This document shows positions 42,050 to 49,839 of a stretch of 64,000 nucleotides of DNA, in pieces (the stretch's first letter is position 1; the number at the start of each line of letters is the position of its first letter). A program made the position numbers and the translations under genes. This DNA is from Planococcus lenghuensis (GTDB taxonomy: Bacteria; Bacillota; Bacilli; Bacillales_A; Planococcaceae). The DNA lies in assembly GCF_001999905.1 (NCBI RefSeq), contig NZ_CP019640.1:3328001-3392000 (forward strand), written 5' to 3'. Under the pieces are notes generated by a model, which did no database searches, was not told the origin of the DNA, and was given only the letters and a program-made list of their open reading frames with translations.

Positions 42050-43900
42050 ATGCGCAATCCAACGATTGCTTCTACCGATTATACCATGCAACCACCTCTT
42101 CCGTCAGGTGAATTACTTGAACATGAAATCGTAGTCTCCACCCAAGGGCGCCCGCCGGCGCCCGCATTCAAACCGTATGATCCGACCCAGGCCTTATCCA
42201 TTCCTGATATTGGCGCCCTGATTCCCGACCATCATGTGGCTCGTGTGGTGGATCAGTTGGTTGAGGCTTTCCCCGATGAGGTGTTGACCGCCTGCTACCC
42301 TGGCGGGGGGCGACCACCCTTTCACCCGAAACTGATGCTCAAAGTTATTCTCTATGCCTATTCCCAAAAAGTTTATTCCTGCCGGGGCATCGCCACGATG
42401 CTGCACGAGGATCTTCCGGCGATCTGGCTGGCGGCGATGCAGAAACCGGATTTCCGGACCATCAACCATTTCCGGAGCGTCCGAATGGGAGCGGTCATCG
42501 ATCAGTTATTCGAGTTCACTGTTTTGGAACTTCACCGGCAAGGGTTTGTCGAGTTTGAGAACTATTTCCTGGACGGGACGAAGATGGAAGCGGACGCCAA
42601 TAAGTATAGCTTTGTCTTCTGTAAGGCGGTGACGGGGCGGGAAGCGAAACTGAAAATCAGAATCCAGGAAACGCTTCAGGAAATCCAGGAGATTGCCAAG
42701 GCGGAGGGATTGGAACTGGGCCAGCTGGCCGAGGAGCCGGCGGCTGTGGAATTGGCTTCAGTTGCGAACCGGCTGGAAGACCAAGTGGATATCCTGACGG
42801 ATCTCATCGCTGAGGAAAAGCTCGTGGAAAACAGAAAAGGACTCCGCAAACGGCACAGTCTCCTGAAAAAGAAAGTGAAACTGATTCGTGAAAACTTCAT
42901 TCCTCGCCAAGAAACGTATGCGGAACAGCTCGCCGTCTGTGGAGAGCGCAACAGCTTCTCGAAGACGGACCCGGACGCCACATTCATGCGGATGAAGGAA
43001 GATCATATGAAGAATGGCCAGCTGAAACCCGGATACAATATCCAGATGGCGACCGAGAATCAATTTGTACTGTTCTATACCATTCATCAGCGCCCAGGAG
43101 ATGCTCGCTGCCTGATTCCACATCTGGAAGAGCTGCAGGCATCTGCCCTGCCTATGCCGAAGACCATCGTCGCGGATGCCGGCTATGGAAGCGAAGAGAA
43201 CTACCTCTACCTGATCGGGGATGAAAAAGAACCACTTGCCGGCTTCCTGATCCCGTATGGCACCTATCTGAAAGAGCAGACGAAGAAGTTTAAAAACAAT
43301 GAATGGAACGCGAAAAACTGGACGTATGAAGAAGCGGATGACCGATTCATCTGTCCAAACGGCCGCCGCGTCGTTTTCAAAAGGTATCAGGAGAAGAAAA
43401 ATGCATCGGGCTTTGTTCAGTCCTATAGAATCTACGAATGTGAAGACTGTACCGGATGTCCGCTGAAAGAATCGTGTACCAAGGCGAAAGGGAACCGTCA
43501 GGTTCACTGGAACCCGGTCTACGAGGAATTGAAAATGAAAGCGAAAGAAGCCCTTGAATGTGAGGACCGAAAACTGGTATACGCCCGAAGAAAAATCGAG
43601 GTGGAAACCGGTTTCGGCGATATCAAGGGCAATTTGGCGTTCCGCCGGTTCCATCTCCGGGGGCTTCAGAAAGTGCACATCGAATTCGGACTCATCGCCA
43701 TGGCGCATAATTTTCGGAAAGTGGCCGGTTTCCTCCGGTCACTTTCCGAAAAAGCGAACTTTAAAAAAACAGGGAGAGAACAACCGATTGGTTATTCTCT
43801 CCCTGTTTTTAATTTAGGGGGCTTTTTGGACAGCCCCTTCCATGTGTTTCAGCTCTTATCCGAATTGCCGGAAAGGTTGATCCCGTTTCAGTGTACTTAA
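42050..43900 (+). CDS. IS1182-family transposase
   Basis: A 616-residue DDE transposase. The N-terminal domain (FHPKLMLKVILYAYSQKVYS CRGIATML region) is the DUF772/IS1182 hallmark; the first catalytic Asp is in YFLDGTKMEADANKYSF, the second in TIVADAGYGSEENYLYL, and the Glu in RKIEVETGFGDIKGNLAFRR. A coiled segment lies between about residues 190 and 290. The stop lies 60 bases beyond the right inverted repeat, so the last 20 or so residues (from DSPFHVFQ) are read from flanking DNA. ATG 42050 has AGAAAGGA upstream. The gene looks intact. Confidence 0.9.
   Translation: MRNPTIASTDYTMQPPLPSGELLEHEIVVSTQGRPPAPAFKPYDPTQALSIPDIGALIPDHHVARVVDQLVEAFPDEVLTACYPGGGRPPFHPKLMLKVILYAYSQKVYSCRGIATMLHEDLPAIWLAAMQKPDFRTINHFRSVRMGAVIDQLFEFTVLELHRQGFVEFENYFLDGTKMEADANKYSFVFCKAVTGREAKLKIRIQETLQEIQEIAKAEGLELGQLAEEPAAVELASVANRLEDQVDILTDLIAEEKLVENRKGLRKRHSLLKKKVKLIRENFIPRQETYAEQLAVCGERNSFSKTDPDATFMRMKEDHMKNGQLKPGYNIQMATENQFVLFYTIHQRPGDARCLIPHLEELQASALPMPKTIVADAGYGSEENYLYLIGDEKEPLAGFLIPYGTYLKEQTKKFKNNEWNAKNWTYEEADDRFICPNGRRVVFKRYQEKKNASGFVQSYRIYECEDCTGCPLKESCTKAKGNRQVHWNPVYEELKMKAKEALECEDRKLVYARRKIEVETGFGDIKGNLAFRRFHLRGLQKVHIEFGLIAMAHNFRKVAGFLRSLSEKANFKKTGREQPIGYSLPVFNLGGFLDSPFHVFQLLSELPERLIPFQCT
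43764..43810. terminator. Hairpin at the 3' end of the IS
   Basis: AAAACAGGGAGAGAA pairs with TTCTCTCCCTGTTTT around CAACCGATTGGTTA (which can fold further). It lies inside the last codons of the transposase and is T-rich on both strands, so it probably limits readthrough into or out of the element. Confidence 0.7.
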
Positions 43901-44165
43901 GCGGATTCCTTGAACAGGCAGGAAGAGACCGCAGCGTGGTGGTCGGGCCGGACAAAATCATAAGCTGCGTATCGGTGCAGATAAATGTCCAATCCAGTCA
44001 AGAGACTGACCGGCACAGTCCCGGTTAATCCATGCAGGAACCGGTCAATACAGCTGACAGCATGACGGTCGGCAATGCCATATCCAATTCAATTGCACGG
44101 ATTAGGCCTTAAATGGTGAATGCCGCCGTGCCAACATACTTAGCAATTCCTATGCCAACCGAATG
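43897..44165 (-). pseudogene. Relic region, including a decayed second TRIC/UPF0126 copy
   Basis: On the minus strand 44107-44160 reads like the start of the TRIC relic at 30158: TTGCTAAGTATGTTGGCACG compares with CTGCTCAGCATGATCGGCAC, and GGCATTCACCATTT with GGCATTCGCCATTT. Downstream an open stretch GLIRAIELDMALPTVMLSAV may be its C-terminal helix. A neighbouring frame ending at 43897 (HRYAAYDFVRPDHHAAVSS) is open but not recognised. All is disrupted; nothing here is functional. Confidence 0.4.
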
Positions 44166-44332
44166 CTCCTGCTAAGAACCCGGTGCATCCTCTTTTTAAT
44201 GATTGCAGCAGTTCAACTGGCAGGAATAACTCACCGAAGCAATCTTTATTGGTTCTCCTTCGACTTAACCGACCTTTCGGGAGGAAAGTGATCGAAGCGA
44301 AAGGTTCAACATTCACTTTTGTCAATACACCA
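44166..44332. other. Intergenic, nothing seen
   Basis: Spacer between the relic region and the FMN reductase terminator. No ribosome binding site, open frame or repeat of note. Confidence 0.3.
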
Positions 44333-44374
44333 GAAAAAGCCGGCAGATGTCATTTCAACATCTGCCAGCTTTTC
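44333..44374. terminator. Terminator after the FMN reductase gene
   Basis: AAAGCCGGCAGATGT / ACATCTGCCAGCTTTT with one mismatch and a loop CATTTCA; A and T runs on both sides. Confidence 0.8.
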
Positions 44375-44406
44375 GGTTCTTCCATCAGGCTTACTGTCCG
44401 TCCGTC

Positions 44407-44982
44407 TTACTGGACGTCCGCTGTTTCCTTTTCTTTGCGAGTCGGAATCGTTTTTAGAGCCGCCGACCAGTCAATCAGCTGATCAAGCATCTGTCCGACT
44501 GAATCCGCCTGGACATCCGCCGGCTTGAATTCAGCCATATTTTCAAAATCCGTGAACAGGGACAGGGCCGGATGCACCCGCACATCAGCAACCAGCAATT
44601 CGCCGAGGATGCCGCGGAGATGCTCTGCTGCACGCGCACCGCCGACCGAGCCATACGACACAATGCCTGCCGCTTTATTGTTCCATTCATCACGCAGGTA
44701 ATCGAGCGCATTCTTCAATGCTCCTGTAATGGAGTGGTTGTATTCCTGGACGATGAAGACGAAGCCGTCCTGTTTGGCAATGACTTCAGACCAGGCAGCG
44801 GCGCCTGATGCGTCGCCCTCCGGCTCACCGAGAAGCGGCAATTTATAATCCGCGATATCGATCACTGTATAATTTGCATCACCGCGCTGATCCGCGATTT
44901 CTTTTACCCACTGGCCGACTTGCGGGCTGAGGCGCCCTTCGCGTGTGGATCCTAAAATGATGCCGATGTTGAGTTTTGTCAT
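44407..44982 (-). CDS. NADPH-dependent FMN reductase (azo/quinone reductase type)
   Basis: A 191-residue flavodoxin-like protein. The FMN phosphate loop is IGIILGSTREGRLSPQVGQW; GFVFIVQEYNHSITGALKNA and the following DEWNNKAAGIVSYGSVGGAR are the family signatures. Proteins of this type reduce quinones, azo dyes or chromate using NAD(P)H. It directly follows the mhqO-like gene (59 bases), as nitro- and azoreductases do in the MhqR regulon. ATG 44982 has AGGAGG upstream; the longer frame to 45060 overlaps the dioxygenase end without a site. Confidence 0.88.
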   Translation of the reverse strand: MTKLNIGIILGSTREGRLSPQVGQWVKEIADQRGDANYTVIDIADYKLPLLGEPEGDASGAAAWSEVIAKQDGFVFIVQEYNHSITGALKNALDYLRDEWNNKAAGIVSYGSVGGARAAEHLRGILGELLVADVRVHPALSLFTDFENMAEFKPADVQADSVGQMLDQLIDWSAALKTIPTRKEKETADVQ

Positions 44983-45040
44983 GTCTGATTCCTCCTGGTT
45001 TTTAGTGGTTTTTCCTCCGAAAAATTGATTAATATTCATA

Positions 45041-45563
45041 TTACAGATACTCCTTTTCAATGTTTCTGGTGCTGCGGACCGTATCGATCGGTCTCACCAG
45101 CCGTTCGATTTCCGTGCGGTTCGGTTCAAGGAACGGCGGCAGTGACAGGGCCTCCCCAATCGTTTCGTACGGCTCATCACCCATGAAGCCGGGGCCGTCG
45201 GTCGCCCATTCAAACAGAATGCCGGGTGCGACGCGGGCGTAGAGTGATTCGAAGAAGAAGCGGTCGACGTATCCTGACGTGCGGAAACCTGATTGTTGCA
45301 GATGGCGGATCCAGTCATTCAGCACGTCCGTGTCCGCCACGCGGAACGCAGCATGATGTACGGTGCCATACCCTTGCAGGCCGGCCGGCAGGATCGTATT
45401 GTATTCGACGATGACACGGGCGCCGTTTCCGCCTTCCCCGAATTCGAATAAGTGAAGCGATCCTTCCTTCGCCACCTCACGCATACCCATCGTATTTTCC
45501 AGTACATTCTTAAATGCATCGAACCGGGCAATCCGGATATGCAGCGGCCCGAGACCGGTAATG
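45041..45563 (-). CDS. mhqO: Ring-cleaving dioxygenase (MhqO-like), 3' exon
   Basis: C-terminal part of a VOC-fold dioxygenase. It begins with the codon pieces for ITGLGPLHIRIARFDAF and has the second glyoxalase-like module: GEGGNGARVIVEYNTILP, GTVHHAAFRVADTDVLND (His ligand), FFFESLYARVAPGILFEWAT (Glu) and the ending DEPYETIGEALSLPPFLEPN. The open frame continues upstream into intron sequence to 45745, but that stretch is not protein. Joined to 48475-48935 by splicing of the group II intron it gives 984 bases, 327 residues, in frame, as expected for the MhqO/MhqA/YkcA family. Confidence 0.85.
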
Positions 45564-45612
45564 ATAGGAATAGGTAAACTTTTGAAGTAATCTCCAGCTT
45601 TTCCCCTCCTGA

Positions 45613-45646
45613 GTACCGTGCGTGCGATTTTCACCGCACACGGCAC
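45613..45646 (-). ncRNA. Group II intron domain V
   Basis: A 34-base hairpin that pairs GTGCCGT with ACGGTAC at the base. Against the common form (GAGCCGT/ACGGTTC) the second base is T instead of A and its partner is changed to A, so pairing is kept while the first base of the catalytic AGC triad is altered. Confidence 0.75.
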
Positions 45647-45731
45647 GCCATCGATTCTAATTAATCCTGTTTTATGGGATTCAATCCAAGGATTATCAAT
45701 CCTTAGACGAGATAGTGCCATACTATACGTC

Positions 45732-47666
45732 TTAGCTAATGTCACCTATGAGTTTCGCTCTGTATTTCTCGACTTTCTTCGCTATTTTTGTGTCCTCCGG
45801 CACGGAAGTGCCATGTACTAGTTCATGACATTTCTTGTGGAGGCTAGCGAGATTAGTAATTTTGTTTACTTCGTCGAGTGGTAAGGTAGGGCTGATATGG
45901 TGGCATTGTAGCTCCACTGGTAAAATATCGCCGGCACATACTTTACATTTTCCTCTATCTCTGTTGAACGCATATTCCCTGTTCATATAGAATTCAAAGT
46001 TATACTTTCTAAGATTCTTTTTATCGGATTTCAGCATGTTTCGTTTGGCTATTCGGAATACGTCTTCGTTCTTGTCATAGAGTGGGAGTCTGTTAAGACT
46101 CTGATTCTTTTTCGCATTCTTGTAGTAAAGTTCTCGTCCTTCAACCGTATAAGGGGTTAAATTCTGATTAAAGCACTGTGGGTCTTCCGATTTCGTGTGT
46201 AGGAATTTTGTAATTCCAACCCATTCTCCTTCTACTTCCACTGCATGAGTTTCGGCGGTATAGCCTTCGTGTCTCTTGCGTCGGTTAGAAAGTTCGGAAT
46301 ATCTTTTCAGTTTAGCTTTATTTTTACCATTGTTCTGGTTGCGATAGAGTTTCTTCCACGTGTAGTGACTGGTAACGAAGACTTTATGGTCTAAGGAGTC
46401 AAAAATTTCTGTCCAGACCGCTGTCTTGTAATATTCAGATAAACCAACGATTTTAGAGTTCACTTTCTCGATTATCACAGCTTTCTGATAGTCGCATTGT
46501 GTTCTCCTAATCTGCTTAATGTCCTTTAGAATCTCTGCCGTTTTTGTTCTAACCTTTTTCATATCAGGTAGAATTCTGGCATATAACTCATGTTTCTTAG
46601 CATTTCCAGTTCTGCCTATGCTCTTTCGAGGTTTGGCCAATTCAACTTGGAAGCCGAGAAATTTCATTCTATTTTCTTTAAGGTCAGTGATGACAGTCTT
46701 TTCTTCCGAAAGTTCAAGATTCAATTTCGCCTTGAAGTATCTTTTCAGATACTCCAATTGCTTTTCGGCTTGTTCTTTCGTTTTCGTGAAGATCACCCAG
46801 TCATCTGCGTATCTAACTAGAAATACAGGTTGCCTACCTACCTTCCGAAATTTCCTACGAGCATTTTTGACGTTCGAGAATTCATCCGCAAAGTATGGAT
46901 TTTCATACCTGCTGGAGACAGTCCAATCAAAATCGTTCAAATACACATTTGCGAGAATAGGGCTGATAATACCACCTTGCGGTGTACCTTTGTCGGTATC
47001 GTGGAATTTGAAATCTTCCTCGATAATCCCCGATTTCAGCATTTTCTTGATTAACGCGAGAACGCGTTTATCAATAATCCCAATTTTGTGCAATTTACGC
47101 ATTAGCACAGCATGGTCAATATTATCGAAGTAGCCTTTTATATCTCCTTCAATGACGTATTCATATCTCCCAATGTTAATTAGATGAGCAACTCTTGCGA
47201 TAGCATGGTGTGTAGACCTGTAAGGTCTAAATCCGTAACTATGCTCGTAGAGTTTTGCCTCTATTATGGGTTCTATAACAATTTTAATGCACTGTTGGAT
47301 GATTCTATCCAACATAGTTGGAATACCGAGGGGTCTAGTTTTACCCGTATTTCCTTTCGGAATATGTTTTCTTCTGGCGGGTTGAGGATTATAGTTCTCC
47401 ATCGCTCTCCGTACCGTCCGAATGAGTTTCTCTCTGGGCATTTGTAGAAAATGGTTGATGGTCTTATTATCAATGCCCGCTGTCATACTGCCCTTATTCG
47501 ACTTTATGTCGTGTATTGCAGTTATGATAGTTTGGTCATTAATAATGACTTCATACAATCCATTTAGGGATTTTCCCTCTTTGGACTCTTGATACATGGA
47601 GTCCAGAGTCAGCTTCAAGTCCTTTTCGGACTTGATTTGGCAATTAACCTCCACCTTTGTACACAC
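45732..47666 (-). CDS. ltrA: Group II intron reverse transcriptase/maturase (LtrA-like)
   Basis: A 644-residue intron-encoded protein that helps splicing and copies the intron into new sites. The RT domain runs from RT0 to RT7: KTRPLGIPTMLDRIIQQCI, YGFRPYRSTHHAIARV, VIEGDIKGYFDNIDHAVL, GTPQGGIISPILANVYLND and the catalytic FLVRYADDWVIFTKTKEQAE (YADD). The maturase X domain follows (residues about 420-520) and a C-terminal HNH-type endonuclease with CKVCAGD...LQCHHISP...LHKKCHEL. All key residues are present, so it may be active. GTG/ATG start near 47666 lies inside intron domain IV. Confidence 0.93.
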   Translation of the reverse strand: MCTKVEVNCQIKSEKDLKLTLDSMYQESKEGKSLNGLYEVIINDQTIITAIHDIKSNKGSMTAGIDNKTINHFLQMPREKLIRTVRRAMENYNPQPARRKHIPKGNTGKTRPLGIPTMLDRIIQQCIKIVIEPIIEAKLYEHSYGFRPYRSTHHAIARVAHLINIGRYEYVIEGDIKGYFDNIDHAVLMRKLHKIGIIDKRVLALIKKMLKSGIIEEDFKFHDTDKGTPQGGIISPILANVYLNDFDWTVSSRYENPYFADEFSNVKNARRKFRKVGRQPVFLVRYADDWVIFTKTKEQAEKQLEYLKRYFKAKLNLELSEEKTVITDLKENRMKFLGFQVELAKPRKSIGRTGNAKKHELYARILPDMKKVRTKTAEILKDIKQIRRTQCDYQKAVIIEKVNSKIVGLSEYYKTAVWTEIFDSLDHKVFVTSHYTWKKLYRNQNNGKNKAKLKRYSELSNRRKRHEGYTAETHAVEVEGEWVGITKFLHTKSEDPQCFNQNLTPYTVEGRELYYKNAKKNQSLNRLPLYDKNEDVFRIAKRNMLKSDKKNLRKYNFEFYMNREYAFNRDRGKCKVCAGDILPVELQCHHISPTLPLDEVNKITNLASLHKKCHELVHGTSVPEDTKIAKKVEKYRAKLIGDIS

Positions 47667-48474
47667 AACCTTCCTGAGAAATACGAGGCTAGGTTATAGG
47701 TGGATTAGCGATTATTATGAGTACTGTACAATACCCATAACGTTAACCAAATGACGTTTTGTATAGTCTTTATTTTTCTTTTAAGTGAAAAAGTCTATCT
47801 CTTAGAACCGACTTCCCCCCTTCGCTCCACAGACATTACATCTGCTTCAACACTACTATGAGGGACCTGACTTCCTATCAGTTATCATAAGGCTGACACC
47901 CTTCTTCTGACAGGCTCTCTCACGTTCCCTAACATCTATCCCTTTATTTACTTATCCTTAGACTCTCACCCTATCCCGGTAATCCTTAATACAGCTCTGA
48001 ATCTTTAGTTAAGTGCTGTATTTCCCACCCTGTTTCAAGGAATGGGGCAGTAAGTTGAACACACAACAACAAACCGCTGATTACTTTCAAACTCGTTTCC
48101 GAATTAAATCTACGTAACGAGACTGCATGAGTTCCCACTAAAGTTGGTAGCCATAGACAAAGTTTTTAAGGAGTCCCGCACCACTTTCGCCATATCTTTT
48201 ACGACTTAGGTTACTTGGGCTACGACCTCACCTAGCTTCACACGGTTTCAATTGTCAGATTGTCGCCGCATGTAGGGGTATTAGACTGCGCACACGTAAA
48301 TTTTCTTAAACGTCCATAAGGAGGTAGGTTAATTAAATTTACGCAAGATTCTGTGCGATTCTCGGTTTTCACGAGAAAATTCAATGTTAGAGTTCTTGAT
48401 TTCTTCTATAATACTTAGTAGGAGAAATCCGCTGCTGTTCCCACAAATTCGTGGTTAGGCAGAACGTGACGCAC
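47667..48474 (-). ncRNA. Group II intron domains I-III
   Basis: The 808 bases between the intron 5' end and its protein gene have no coding capacity and should form domains I-III of the ribozyme. Exon-binding sites are proposed at 48057-48064 (EBS1) and 48097-48101 (EBS2). Confidence 0.65.
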
Positions 48475-48935
48475 GCGTATTCAAGCGGAACGGGGCCGTT
48501 CTGCCAAGGCGTACCGGACGCAACTCCTTCGTTGCCTTCATCCGAAATCAGCATATACTGCTGGTCATCAAAATCGGTGAACGACACCGTCTTCCGGCCG
48601 AACACTTCCTTGATCCCTTTGTTCTTCACTTCGTACTTGGCGAACCGTTTCAGCCAGTAGTCCAGCGCGGCATTATCCGGCACCCGGAACGCCGTTTTGT
48701 AGATCTCATTCGTCCCGTGCGTCCCTTTCGGAATTCCCGGAAAATCGAAAAACGTCATATCCGTTCCCGCCGAGCCTTTGTCGTCTGCGAAGAATAAGTG
48801 ATACGTCTGGATATCATCCTGATTGACCGTTTTCTTCACAAGCCGCATGCCGAGCACATAGGTGAAAAACTCGTAATTCTTTTCCGCGCTGCTCGTAATT
48901 GCCGTCACATGATGGATTCCTTTAATCTCTTCCAT
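48475..48935 (-). CDS. mhqO: Ring-cleaving dioxygenase (MhqO-like), 5' exon
   Basis: N-terminal part of the split gene: IKGIHHVTAITSSAEKNYEF (His ligand), VLGMRLVKKTVNQDDIQTYH, SAGTDMTFFDFPGIPKGTHG and the end GTPWQNGPVPLEYA, where the intron enters within the Ala codon (GC|C). Unspliced, translation runs on into intron sequence and stops after about 28 foreign residues, at 48387. MhqO-type enzymes open hydroquinone or catechol rings in the cytoplasm during quinone stress. ATG 48935 has GAGGGG upstream. An MhqR-type operator lies 16 bases before it. Confidence 0.88.
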
Positions 48936-48950
48936 TTGCCCCTCCTCTTT

Positions 48951-48969
48951 TATCTCGAATTCGAGATTT
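48951..48969. promoter_or_regulatory. MhqR-type operator
   Basis: TATCTCGAATTCGAGATTTA includes a perfect palindrome ATCTCGAATTCGAGAT. This matches the operator described for the B. subtilis MarR-type repressor MhqR, and lies directly before the mhqO-like gene. Further half-sites (ATCTCGAATTAAAT, ATCTCACATTAAAT) lie at about 49070-49097. Confidence 0.72.
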
Positions 48970-49170
48970 ATGTGTAAAAATAATGCGGCTTTCGCCGTTC
49001 CGTCATCCTGCCTTCCGTTGGCCCATGATCAATAAACTTCTGAAACCAGGAACTGGAAACTGAAATTATCTCGAATTAAATTATCTCACATTAAATACTC
49101 TAACAGGGTCATTTTTAGCTGTCAACGGATCAAATCGGTGACTTTTCTTTTCATATCCCCTCCAAAAACA

Positions 49171-49209
49171 GAAAAATCGGTTCTCCTCCCATAAGAGAAC
49201 CGATTTTTC
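49171..49209. terminator. Terminator-like hairpin
   Basis: AAAAATCGGTTCTC / GAGAACCGATTTTT with loop CTCCCATAA. It isolates the dioxygenase promoter from the relic region upstream. Confidence 0.8.
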
Positions 49210-49236
49210 TGAAAAAACACAGCATGGAAAACCCGA

Positions 49237-49545
49237 TTATTCAGGGAGAGGGACTACCAGCACATCGCATTGGGATGAACGGACAATCGCTTCAGATACG
49301 GAGCCCGGCAGAAACGAAACCGTTCCACTCCGCCATGACCGGCGGCACCGCAAACGATCAGATCGGCCATTTGCCAGCTCCGCCTGTTCCTGTGCAATGG
49401 CAGTTCCCTATAGCCATCCACCAACTCCTCCGATTGCTGCTGGGCATGATCGAATATTGATCGCAAGAATCCGGTGTATTGAACGGAGGATTGGATCCAT
49501 GGAATTGCCGTGGCGGTAAACCGTCTGGAATTACCTGCCTCCATT
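49237..49545 (-). pseudogene. Universal stress protein (UspA) relic
   Basis: The C-terminal half of a Usp domain is recognisable in two frames: QMADLIVCGAAGHGGVERF, then after a frameshift near 49318 LPGSVSEAIVRSSQCDVLVV and the stop. These are the usual ADLIVxGxxGxxG and GSVSxxVxxxxxCxVLVV motifs. N-terminal residues are degenerate, so the gene is not functional. Confidence 0.7.
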
Positions 49546-49626
49546 TTTGTAAAAAGATCCGAACGTATAAAATACGCTTATTCCTGTGTCGAAAATCATG
49601 CCGCACAGGATGCCAGCATAAAAGGA
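49536..49626 (-). pseudogene. YkvI-like gene fragment
   Basis: On the minus strand FYAGILCGMIFDTGISVFYT, FGSFYKNGG matches the intact YkvI-like protein at 28317-29384 (VYALILCGMIFNTAVSMFYAFGARFTKIG). Only about 30 codons remain, joined to the Usp relic. The rest of 49627-49839 shows nothing. Confidence 0.6.
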
Positions 49627-49839
49627 TGGAAGGATTACTTTGTTTAAGGATGTTGGTGTTTAAGGATGTTGGTCCTGTGAGTACAAAAAAAACAGAGCTG
49701 TCCTGTTGAGCCAGCCCCGTCTTGCCATAAGAAATATAGAAACAATCAGCAAAGCCATACATTCCTACAGAAATAAACTTAAATACTCTGATACATATCG
49801 ATATCTATATCCTGGGATTGATAAAAATTGATTTCTCTT

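Larger units (their letters stand above)
41776..43837 (+). mobile_element. IS1182-family insertion sequence
   Basis: About 2.06 kb bounded by inverted GGGGCTGTCC (41776-41785) and GGACAGCCCC (43828-43837), enclosing one transposase gene. The left 260 bases carry a hairpin (AGGTCAT/ATGACCT) and a copy of the genomic interspersed repeat, so the exact left end is uncertain. I see no clear target duplication. Another possibility is that the true left end lies nearer 41985. Confidence 0.6.
45564..48474 (-). mobile_element. Group II intron inserted in the mhqO-like gene
   Basis: A 2,911-base ribozyme on the same strand as its host gene. The 5' end at 48474 reads GTGCG, the 3' end at 45564 reads CTAT. 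Domain V lies at 45613-45646 (34 bases, starting GTGCCGTGTGCGGTGAAAAT), followed by a domain VI-like stem. The exon end GAATACGC can pair at all eight positions (with G-U pairs) to GTGTGTTC at 48057-48064 (EBS1), and TTCCG pairs to CGGAA at 48097-48101 (EBS2). It encodes a full reverse transcriptase/maturase. Excision restores the exon frame exactly. Confidence 0.88.

Noticed and set aside
45564-45745. Upstream extension of the dioxygenase 3' piece as a separate 234-residue gene
   Set aside because: This stretch is intron domain V/VI and the end of the maturase gene; the protein similarity begins exactly at the splice site.
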